DNA from: Saprospiraceae bacterium
GTDB lineage: Bacteria; Bacteroidota; Bacteroidia; Chitinophagales; Saprospiraceae
NCBI GenBank assembly: GCA_007121335.1
Contig: SKLY01000156.1
Span: 1-32,613 of the forward strand
Length of the DNA: 32,613 nucleotides
Reading direction: 5' to 3'
Notes under the pieces: model-generated
Database searches by the model: none
What the model saw: only the letters and a program-made list of their open reading frames with translations
What the model was told of the DNA's origin: nothing
Shown: piece after piece, positions 1 through 6,961 of the stretch
How the letters are laid out: each line of letters begins with the position of its first letter
How positions within the stretch are numbered: position 1 is the stretch's first letter
Made by a program: the position numbers and the translations under genes

Positions 1-2
1 CC

Positions 3-407
3 GATGGATGGGTTAGAGAGGGCTTCCCCGGAGGATGGGAAGAAGATGAGGTCAACAAGTTCACCGCAGAGGGAAGAACCAGTGAGGAAGAAGAAATTTT
101 CACCTTCGTCCAAAAGCTCATCGACCTCAGAACATCAGAGGCTGCTTTTCAGTGTGGTGATTTGATTCAGTTCATTCCCAGAGACGGCGTTTATGCCTTT
201 TTTAGAAAAAGCGGTTCAGATATGTTTCTGGTGATTCTCAATACCTCAGGCGAAGAGGGGACACATTCTCTCGATCGATACCTCGCTGAGCTTGACGGGG
301 ACGAGTATAAAATTACCGACCGGTTAAACGGATGGACCAGAGTTGATGGAAACACTGTAGATCTGCCGGCTACCGGAGCTCTCATACTTCAGCTTGAAGC
401 CAGGTAA
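3..407 (+). CDS. Glycoside hydrolase family 13 (cyclomaltodextrinase/neopullulanase-like), C-terminal end only
   Basis: The frame is open from the window edge to the TAA at 405-407, giving about 134 residues, so the 5' part with the catalytic barrel lies outside. The visible start, DGWVREGFPGGW, followed by an Asn-Lys-Phe and a Glu-rich helix (EEEIFTFVQKLIDLR), resembles the end of the GH13 barrel in cyclomaltodextrinases and SusA-like neopullulanases, where an FPGGW-type loop precedes the last helix. The remaining 85 or so residues look like the C-terminal beta-sandwich: short alternating strands with YAFFRK, MFLVILNTS and a final ALILQLEAR. Such enzymes cleave alpha-glucans or cyclodextrins in the periplasm or at the cell surface. 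Cellular location and exact specificity cannot be judged without the N-terminus. Confidence 0.8.
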   Translation, partial: DGWVREGFPGGWEEDEVNKFTAEGRTSEEEEIFTFVQKLIDLRTSEAAFQCGDLIQFIPRDGVYAFFRKSGSDMFLVILNTSGEEGTHSLDRYLAELDGDEYKITDRLNGWTRVDGNTVDLPATGALILQLEAR

Positions 408-519
408 ATTCTCCCTGGTGGTTGCAAGGGACTGTTTTTAGGGATGATAAACATTTAGCCTTTTTTCTAACTGTTTTCAGTCTGGCAAAAATTTTCATGG
501 GATTCCTCGAAAAAAGTTT

Positions 520-527
520 TACCTTTG
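520..527 (+). promoter_or_regulatory. Possible Bacteroidota -7 element upstream of the DUF5686 gene
   Basis: TACCTTTG matches the Bacteroidota -7 consensus TAnnTTTG and lies about 80 nt before the chosen start at 609. No clear TTG sits at the expected -33 distance, so this is weak support only. Confidence 0.25.
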
Positions 528-608
528 GAAATCACCCTTTGTCCGGCAGCTTGAATTCACTGTATAGATTTTCACTCTGGCGTGAAGGGTTCATCTGGAG
601 GAATGTCG

Positions 609-3101
609 ATGAAAGAAAGAGCAATTTTCCTGTGGTTTCCCCTCTTACTGGTGCTCGCCCCGGTTTCATCCCTCCTTGCCCAAAAAACATCGGTTGAGGG
701 GTACATTTTTGACTACAAGACTGATGAGCCGCTCATTTACGCCCACGTCATTTTTGAGGGCAGCACCCAGGGAACAGTGACGGACTCGAGTGGTTATTTC
801 TTGCTGGAGTCTGAGGAGATGCGCGATAAAATAAAGATTTCCGCTGTCGGCTACCATGCCAAAACTGTTTCCGTGGAGCCCGGGCAGGAGAATCAGGTCG
901 AATTGAGGATGCAAGACGTCTCTGTTGGCCTTGATGAGGTAGTGGTAAAGCCCGATGATGGGCCTGTGATGAGGCTGATGCAAAAGGTCCGCGACAACCT
1001 CGATCGCAACAATCCGGAGAATCTCGACAGTTACAGCTACAGGCGCTATTCGCGGTGGGCCTATCAGATCAATAACGTGAGCGATAATATGCGGGATTGG
1101 GGAATTTTTCGAAACGCCCAAAATGCCTTTCGATACGACAAAGATAGTATGCGCTATTTGCCTGTTTATTTTTCAGAGCAGGTGGTGGCCAACAGCTACC
1201 AAAGCCGGCCGCGCAAACAGCTCTCTGTAGTCGAAGCGGACAACACCACCGGACTTGGACTGCTGGAAGACTCTGAGATTTCCGGAATTACAGCGGGGCT
1301 TAGGAGTGGATTAAATATTTATGAACGGGATATTCGCTATCTCGGCCACAACTTCATCAGTCCCCTCGGACCCAACGGCCCTTTTTACTACAATTACTAC
1401 CTGATGGATTCCATTGAAACTTCCGATGGCTACGTTCAGGTGGTGCTTTTTTCCCCGAAAAGAGAGGGCGACAATACACTCAGGGGAGAGTTGGTCATTG
1501 AAGACCGGTTTTATTCCATCCGCGAGTTTACTGCCGAACTGACCAATACGGCCCACCTCAATTTTGTAAAATCCCTTTCAGTATCTGCGAATTACCAGTT
1601 GATACACGACTCTATCCCATTTTTTGAATCTTCAAAAATTTCGGCTGTAATCGACTATATGCCCATTGAAACAAGAAGGGAGCACAGGGTTGAACTCCAG
1701 GCTATCATGACTCAAAATTTCTCCCGGGTCAGTACGGAGCTTGAGAAGGAAATAGAACTCAGCCACCGCCGGTTGACCTATGAGGCCGTGCGCAGCCCGG
1801 AAAGGCACGACCGGGACGAAGATTATTGGAAAAATGAGCGCCCCTCGCAACTGGATGAAGACGAAGAGTTGTTCATGGCATCGATAGATTCGGTCAATCA
1901 ACTCTGGTTTATCCGGTTTTTGGACAATGTGGCAAGGATGAGCATTACCGGCTATTACGATTTTGATTACTGGGAGCTGGGTCCCTACGATTATCTGCTC
2001 AATTTCAATGAAGTACAGGGAACCCACTTGTTTTTCGGAGGGCGCACCGGGCAAAAAATTTCGGAGCGGTATGCCATATGGGGTGGAGTGGGGTACGGCA
2101 CGAGAAACAAGCAGTGGCTCGGGAGATTTGGAGCCGGCTATCTGTTTCCCTCGCCCAGGCGCATGTTGGTCGAAGCAGAGTACACGGATGACATCGTCCA
2201 GCCGGGTGAAAATGAGCGCATATTATTTCTGTATGAAAACAAACAGCACGCCTCTGAGTCCAATATTTTATCCCATATTTTCCGCAGGCAGTCTTTGAGA
2301 GAATTGCAGAGGCGGCAGCGATTGCGGGTTTCGATGGAACGAGAAGTGCGGACCGGATTCCAGATACAGGGGGTTGCCTCGGCCACACGCCTGCACTCAC
2401 CTGAGTTTTTGCCTTACCTGAAAAACGACCAACCCATCGATGATTTTGAAGGGGCTGAGTTGACCTTGAATATGAGATGGTCCTGGGAGGAGCAGTATTT
2501 TGATTACGGCTACAGAAGACTGTATCTGGGCACAGAGCTCCCCATTATCAATCTATCCCTTTCCGGGGGAATTACCAATGTCGGAGGATCGTCAAATACA
2601 TACAGCAGAGTTCATTCGAGCATTAAGCACCACACCTTTACGGGTCAGGCCCGGTTGGACTACGCTATTGAGGGCGGGGTAATATTCGGGACTGTTCCCT
2701 ATCCTCTTTTAGACATTCCGAGAGCCAATTTGACCTACGGCTTTCAAACCTACAATTTCAATATGATAGATCTCCTCGAGTTCATGCACGACAAGTATGT
2801 GAGGGTCTATGCAGAATACCGCCTGAATGGTTTTTTCTTTAAAAGAGTCCCTTTACTGGACCGCCTTGGGTTGCGCGAAGTACTTTCCGTAAAAGCCTTT
2901 GCCGGCAGTCTGCACGAAAGGCACGAAAGTCTGCTGGACTACCCGCTGCTTTTGACCGATAGAAACTCCAGACCTTATGGAGAACTTGGATTTGGTGTAG
3001 AAAATTTATTCAGGTTTTTCAGGGTGGATTGCGTATGGCGGGCGACCCACCCGGGAGGCTCCCCGCTTGGAATCCGGGTGAGGATGGAGATCAGGATTTA
3101 A
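609..3101 (+). CDS. DUF5686 family outer-membrane protein with N-terminal carboxypeptidase-like regulatory domain
   Basis: A protein of about 830 residues. The open frame reaches back to a GTG at 582, but ATG 609 is preferred: a GGAGGA at 597-602 is 6 nt upstream of it, and translation then begins with a clean signal peptide (MKERAIFLWFPLLLVLAP... ending SLLAQ). Residues of about 20-110 form a CarboxypepD_reg-like beta-sandwich (VEGYIFDY, then GTVTDSSGYF, IKISAVGYH, LDEVVV). The rest has the alternating aromatic pattern expected for an outer-membrane beta-barrel and ends in a barrel-like strand, MEIRI. This arrangement is typical of the DUF5686 family in Bacteroidota, whose biochemical role is not established. 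It stands alone on this strand; the tandem paralogues that follow are about 210 bp away. A 16-nt stretch at its very 3' end recurs at the end of the relic at 5131-5301. Confidence 0.85.
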   Translation: MKERAIFLWFPLLLVLAPVSSLLAQKTSVEGYIFDYKTDEPLIYAHVIFEGSTQGTVTDSSGYFLLESEEMRDKIKISAVGYHAKTVSVEPGQENQVELRMQDVSVGLDEVVVKPDDGPVMRLMQKVRDNLDRNNPENLDSYSYRRYSRWAYQINNVSDNMRDWGIFRNAQNAFRYDKDSMRYLPVYFSEQVVANSYQSRPRKQLSVVEADNTTGLGLLEDSEISGITAGLRSGLNIYERDIRYLGHNFISPLGPNGPFYYNYYLMDSIETSDGYVQVVLFSPKREGDNTLRGELVIEDRFYSIREFTAELTNTAHLNFVKSLSVSANYQLIHDSIPFFESSKISAVIDYMPIETRREHRVELQAIMTQNFSRVSTELEKEIELSHRRLTYEAVRSPERHDRDEDYWKNERPSQLDEDEELFMASIDSVNQLWFIRFLDNVARMSITGYYDFDYWELGPYDYLLNFNEVQGTHLFFGGRTGQKISERYAIWGGVGYGTRNKQWLGRFGAGYLFPSPRRMLVEAEYTDDIVQPGENERILFLYENKQHASESNILSHIFRRQSLRELQRRQRLRVSMEREVRTGFQIQGVASATRLHSPEFLPYLKNDQPIDDFEGAELTLNMRWSWEEQYFDYGYRRLYLGTELPIINLSLSGGITNVGGSSNTYSRVHSSIKHHTFTGQARLDYAIEGGVIFGTVPYPLLDIPRANLTYGFQTYNFNMIDLLEFMHDKYVRVYAEYRLNGFFFKRVPLLDRLGLREVLSVKAFAGSLHERHESLLDYPLLLTDRNSRPYGELGFGVENLFRFFRVDCVWRATHPGGSPLGIRVRMEIRI

Positions 3102-3314
3102 TTTCCCGGGAATGCCGGTATGATACCGGATCGGAATCCTTAAAAATGGATGGGTGGATGTGACCGGGGAGTAGATTGGGGTGTGAAGTCCGGGGGGAGA
3201 GGAAACGAGAATAGGGAAAAGTTGGTTTTTATCTGGAAAGCCGAGTACACCTAAAATATTCAACAACCACTTCTGGTTTTTTAATCATGATTATTTCATA
3301 AAATCAACTGATCT

Positions 3315-4193
3315 ATGAAAAGTATTTTGTTTCTGGGGGTTCTTTTACTGGCCATACAAACGCTCAATGCCCAGTACATCTCAGAGGATGGAGAAATAGA
3401 CCGTGAATCTATGATTTCCGACCTGAAGCAATTTAAATCCAGCAGTGAGGAGCAGAGCGAATTGCGCAATGACATATTAAAAGAGTTGGTTACCGCAGCG
3501 AGGAGTCACCCTGCCATACAGGATTCAGATGAGAAAAGAAGTGAGGTCATTCTGACTATTATGGATCTGGGCAATAAGCGAGGCGATTTTTTCTTTCTGA
3601 GCCCCCGGTATGAGGCTCATAAAGCAAGAGAGGAGAGAAAAGCAAACGATACCATAAGTATGGATGTGTTAATGCTGGAAGGGAGGTTAGCCGCGATGCA
3701 GGATTCCATCAGAGGGATTTATGAAGAGCTAAAGGCTATCGTGGAGGACGAAGAACAGACTCGAGCTACCAAAGAAAAAGCTATTACCCTTTTTGCCACC
3801 TCTAATGATTGGAAGGATATTGAGTATATTTTTGAGAATAATATAAATTTGAGATTTACAGATGTAGATATTGACTTTATGCTCTCTGGTCCATATTGGG
3901 GAGAATCAAGAACAGGAATGCATGCATTATACAGGGATAAAATACCTGGTTATGTAGGTAGAGATAATATTGCTTTAGACCACAATTGGGTGCTGTTTCC
4001 ATTTATGATAAAATATTGGGGGGATTTGGAGTGGAATAAGGAGATTGCAGAATTGCATCGGAGACTTGAGTTTGCATTGGGTCACAGAATGTTCTTTAGA
4101 GATTATAATAAACCTGAATTATTGATTGAATTCATGAGGGCCAATGCAGAAGACCCGGATACCCCTATTTTTAAAATGTTCGATAGAGAATAA
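3315..4193 (+). CDS. Secreted protein of unknown function, tandem paralogue copy 1
   Basis: 292 residues with a signal peptide (MKSILFLGVLLLAIQTLNAQ, cleavage probably near NA-Q). I do not recognise the family. It is clearly paralogous to the next gene: both mature proteins begin QY(I/L)xExGE, share a charged helical N-terminal half, then DTIS(M/V)xxLM, the core TRATKEKA, (H/D)IEYIFEN, a KYWGD element and a C-terminus EFMRANAxDPDTxI. The first half is rich in Glu, Lys and Arg and predicted helical. The central stretch (about 3820-4110) is visibly more AT-rich than the flanks and is where the copies diverge most. No metal site or catalytic motif stands out. It is probably periplasmic or surface exposed. 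The gene is separated from copy 2 by only 28 bp, so the two are likely co-transcribed. Confidence 0.8.
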   Translation: MKSILFLGVLLLAIQTLNAQYISEDGEIDRESMISDLKQFKSSSEEQSELRNDILKELVTAARSHPAIQDSDEKRSEVILTIMDLGNKRGDFFFLSPRYEAHKAREERKANDTISMDVLMLEGRLAAMQDSIRGIYEELKAIVEDEEQTRATKEKAITLFATSNDWKDIEYIFENNINLRFTDVDIDFMLSGPYWGESRTGMHALYRDKIPGYVGRDNIALDHNWVLFPFMIKYWGDLEWNKEIAELHRRLEFALGHRMFFRDYNKPELLIEFMRANAEDPDTPIFKMFDRE

Positions 4194-4221
4194 TAAAGTT
4201 GCCAGAAATATATAATCAACA

Positions 4222-5088
4222 ATGAAATTATCCATTAAGACCCTGAGTATTGTAGCCGTTCTTGCCTTTTTCACCGGCGATCTGTTCTCGCAGTATTTAA
4301 ATGAACAGGGCGAAGTCCGGTTGGATAAGATTATCGATGAGCTGAAGGAATTTGAGGATGCGAGTGCGAACCAAAGAGCACTGGCAGAAACCATAGCTGA
4401 GAATCTGCATCGGGAGATAAACGTTAACCCTGTATTACAAGAAAACCGCGACCTTAGAAATGAAGCCTTAGGGACCCTGGTTCGGTTAAGGAATAGGTTG
4501 GGGAATTTTGGCTTTCTTAGGAGAAGTAGTGGCCTTTCGACATGGGAAAAAAAGAGAAAACTGGATACCATTTCAGTAGAAGCACTGATGATTGAATCTA
4601 AAATCCAGTCACTAAATGATTCCCTGTATGCGCTATACGATAGACTGATTGATATTACTCAAAGAGGTGATGAGGAGACCCGGGCTACTAAGGAGAAAGC
4701 AGCCCTACAAATAGGCAAGTCTCCTTTTTATGACCACATTGAGTACATCTTTGAGAATCATAGAGATATGAACTTTGGATATGTTTTAGACCGGTTTGGT
4801 GATGCTGATTTTAGTGTTTACAGAAGTGGCATGGTTGGGTTAACGGCCAATTTAGAGAGGGATGAAAGATCCATGTACGAATGGAGATTAATGCCTTTTT
4901 TATTGAAGTACTGGGGAGACGCTGATTGGACTGCTAACTTAAGTCCATCACATTATGAGGTAGTCTTATTTATTAATATGACCCACACTTATGAGCAGAG
5001 AGAATCGCTTTTTGAATTCATGAGGGCCAACGCCAAGGATCCTGACACCGAGATTTATACCCATTTTGAAGAGTTTTTCTTTAGATAA
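4222..5088 (+). CDS. Secreted protein of unknown function, tandem paralogue copy 2
   Basis: 288 residues, with a signal peptide ending DLFSQ and a mature start QYLNEQGEV. It shares with the preceding gene the charged helical N-terminal half, LDTISVEALM, ETRATKEKA, HIEYIFENH, the PFLLKYWGD element and the C-terminal EFMRANAKDPDTEI. The two differ mainly between IEYIFEN and KYWGD, and in the last residues (copy 2 ends EEFFFR). DNA identity is highest in the EFMRANA block, where both genes read gaattcatgagggccaa. No known domain could be assigned. The tandem arrangement with near-equal length indicates duplication followed by divergence. Confidence 0.8.
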   Translation: MKLSIKTLSIVAVLAFFTGDLFSQYLNEQGEVRLDKIIDELKEFEDASANQRALAETIAENLHREINVNPVLQENRDLRNEALGTLVRLRNRLGNFGFLRRSSGLSTWEKKRKLDTISVEALMIESKIQSLNDSLYALYDRLIDITQRGDEETRATKEKAALQIGKSPFYDHIEYIFENHRDMNFGYVLDRFGDADFSVYRSGMVGLTANLERDERSMYEWRLMPFLLKYWGDADWTANLSPSHYEVVLFINMTHTYEQRESLFEFMRANAKDPDTEIYTHFEEFFFR

Positions 5089-5130
5089 AAGGATGACAAA
5101 TGGAAATGGGCTGTGTGTATTTAATGCTGA

Positions 5131-5301
5131 TTGGCTCTTTTATCAATGGGGCTTATTGGGCAGTATATTCCTGAGCATGGATTAGAGGTCTGTTTCAGTT
5201 CAAAAGATTACCTTTGCCATATTGCCCTGAATTGTCTGTGGTGGGCACCCAAACCGAAGGGCATCGCCCGGCAAATTGAGAGGATGGAGATCAGGTTTTA
5301 A
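5131..5301 (+). pseudogene. Chimeric relic: start of a third paralogue joined to a DUF5686-like C-terminus
   Basis: A 56-codon open frame (first codon TTG 5131, internal ATG 5146, stop TAA 5299-5301). Its first part reads as a degraded signal peptide followed by GQYIPEHGLEV, which lines up with the mature starts AQYISEDGEI and SQYLNEQGEV of the two genes before it. Its last 23 residues, NCLWWAPKP...ERMEIRF, line up with the end of the DUF5686 gene, DCVWRATHP...RVRMEIRI; at DNA level 16 consecutive bases (gaggatggagatcagg) are identical. The simplest reading is a remnant of a third copy whose body was deleted and fused to the 3' end of a lost DUF5686-like gene. The N-terminal match is short and the C-terminal match is stronger. 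A small functional gene is possible but unlikely. Confidence 0.45.
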
Positions 5302-5315
5302 TAAGTAGAAGTGAT

Positions 5316-6131
5316 ATGAATCTAATTAAAAAAATTAGCTGGATATTTCTCTTGCCGGCCCTTTTGATGGCCTGTGGAGCAGAACCCGAGACCCGGGACG
5401 AGCCCACTGACGTAGATACCGGACCGGAAATCCTCAATATTGAATGGGTGGAGGTGCCCGGTGGGGAGTTTATGATGGGAAGCCCGGAGGATGAGGAAGA
5501 CAGACTCGATAACGAGGTACAACATCCCGTTCAGGTAGATTCCTTCAGGATTGCTAATTATCCGGTGACTTTTGCGCAGTACGAAAAATTCTGCCGCGAT
5601 ACCGACCGCCCCATCCCGGACGACAATGGCTGGGGAAAGGGAACCAGGCCCGTGATCAATGTAAATTGGCAAGATGCTGTGGCTTTTGCTGAGTGGGCAG
5701 GCTATAGATTGCCCACTGAAGCGGAGTGGGAATACGCCTGCAGAGCCGGCACCACCACACCTTTTAATACCGGGGAATGCCTGGATTCTGATCAGGCGAA
5801 TTACAATGGTGCTAATCCATATGGAGACTGCGAAGCAGGTATAACACTGGGAATGACAGTCCGGGTAGGTAATTACGACCCAAACGACTGGGGCATTCAC
5901 GATATGCACGGAAATGTGTGGGAGTGGGTGCAGGACTGGTTTCATATCTACCCCGACTCGAGAAGGGTGAATCCCACCGGCCCTGATCAGCCTGAATACG
6001 GCGAACACAAAATAATCCGGGGCGGGGCCTGGAATAGCCCAGCTGATATGTGCCGCTGCGCCCGTCGAATGAGCGGCGAACCCGGGGATGAATACCTTTT
6101 TGTGGGATTCAGACTGGCTGGGGATATTTGA
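5316..6131 (+). CDS. SUMF1/FGE-sulfatase-domain lipoprotein
   Basis: 271 residues with a lipoprotein signal (lipobox LLMAC, Cys at residue 20) and an acidic linker, so probably membrane anchored on the periplasmic side. The rest is one formylglycine-generating-enzyme-like domain: VEVPGGEFMMGS at the start, PVTFAQYEKFC, RLPTEAEWEYACRAGT, GNVWEWVQDW, IIRGGAWN and a final VGFRLAGD, all hallmark blocks. In true FGE two active-site cysteines follow the RGGS/GGSY strand; here the equivalent stretch is GGAWNSPADMCRCARR, so the first is not in place. That makes sulfatase activation doubtful; the domain may serve another role, as in GldK-, EgtB- or PvdO-like relatives. It begins only 14 bp after the relic and shares no obvious operon with a sulfatase here. 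Confidence 0.85.
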   Translation: MNLIKKISWIFLLPALLMACGAEPETRDEPTDVDTGPEILNIEWVEVPGGEFMMGSPEDEEDRLDNEVQHPVQVDSFRIANYPVTFAQYEKFCRDTDRPIPDDNGWGKGTRPVINVNWQDAVAFAEWAGYRLPTEAEWEYACRAGTTTPFNTGECLDSDQANYNGANPYGDCEAGITLGMTVRVGNYDPNDWGIHDMHGNVWEWVQDWFHIYPDSRRVNPTGPDQPEYGEHKIIRGGAWNSPADMCRCARRMSGEPGDEYLFVGFRLAGDI

Positions 6132-6219
6132 TCAGAACCTTTTTCCTCCGGGACGTTATTCAATCGAACCTTTTTGAAAGAAGGCCATTGTTTTTTATTG
6201 ACAGGAATGATAAAATTTT

Positions 6220-6570
6220 ATGGAAATGGATTACACAATTTACCACAATCCCAGGTGCAAGAAGAGTAGAGAAACCCTGGAATTGCTGAAAGAAAATAAG
6301 ATTGAACCCACCGTTGTGAAATACCTGGAAGATCCGCTGGATGAAAAAGGGTTGGAGAGCGTCTGTTCCAAACTCGGCATTGAAGCGACCAAACTGTTGA
6401 GGAAAACCGAGGCGATTTTTAAGGAGAACTACAAGGGTAAGGACCTGAGCCACGATGATGCGATAAAGGCCATGGCCAAACACCCCAAACTAATGGAGCG
6501 ACCGGTCGTGGTGAAGGGCGACAGAGCGGTTATTGGCAGGCCACCGGAGAATGTGTTGGAGCTTGTTTGA
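6220..6570 (+). CDS. ArsC/Spx-family thioredoxin-fold protein (arsenate reductase-like)
   Basis: 116 residues, the usual length for the ArsC/YfgD/Spx family. The active-site region is HNPRCKKSRET, with Cys13 in the CxxS position of the N-terminal thioredoxin-like fold. The middle helical insertion (LEDPLDEKGLESVCSKLG) and the C-terminal RPVVVKGDRAVIGRPPE, which carries the conserved Arg-Pro and Gly-Arg-Pro, match the ArsC family. ATG 6220 and ATG 6226 (MDYTIYH) are both possible starts. Family members reduce arsenate using glutathione or glutaredoxin, but many YfgD-like members have no proven arsenate role, and no ars operon genes lie nearby, so a general redox function is equally plausible. 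Confidence 0.85.
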   Translation: MEMDYTIYHNPRCKKSRETLELLKENKIEPTVVKYLEDPLDEKGLESVCSKLGIEATKLLRKTEAIFKENYKGKDLSHDDAIKAMAKHPKLMERPVVVKGDRAVIGRPPENVLELV

Positions 6571-6595
6571 TTTCTTTTCTTGGTTAGGTGGAAAT

Positions 6596-6845
6596 CGTTG
6601 AGCTTTTCTCTGCGCTTTTTCCTCGATCTCAGGGATTTTTGCGGTGATTCTTTACTTCGCATTGACTCACCGCGGAGGACGCTAAGGGCGCAAAGATAAA
6701 CGCCAGGACTTTTGGTCAATTTATTCTCTGCGGATTCTCTGCGAACTCCGTGATCTCTGCGGTGATCCTTTACTTCGCATTTACTCACCCCCCAATGCTT
6801 TGGGGGCAGAGGACGCAAAGGAAGTCGCTGAGCTTTTCTCTGCGC
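6596..6845. repeat. Intergenic direct repeats of the CTCTGCG/CGCGGAGGACGC type
   Basis: The 390-bp gap 6571-6961 holds no credible gene. It contains two direct-repeat pairs: a 20-nt segment at 6596-6615 and 6826-6845 differing at one base (both contain gagcttttctctgcgc), and a 32-nt segment at 6640-6671 and 6758-6789 differing at two bases (containing tttacttcgcatt). Between them are further CTCTGCG and GGACGCaaAGG-like units in both orientations. From memory, this vocabulary resembles degenerate noncoding repeats found in gene gaps of many unrelated bacteria. The small open frames crossing it have no gene-like character. Confidence 0.6.
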
Positions 6846-6961
6846 ATTCTCCGCAATCTTAGGAATTGTAGGTTGAATTTTGGGGAAGTTGTGGTTGGTC
6901 TGTTCCCGGGATTAGGATTTATGGGGGTTGAAATACCCAGGCCGTTCGTCCCTGCACCTAA

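Noticed and set aside
422-697. Open frame of 91 residues before the DUF5686 gene
   Set aside because: It overlaps the signal-peptide region of the real gene in another frame, and its composition is not protein-like.
5322-6008. Open frame of 228 residues opposite the FGE-like gene
   Set aside because: Shadow of a gene with all family motifs on the plus strand; no domain and no start context of its own.
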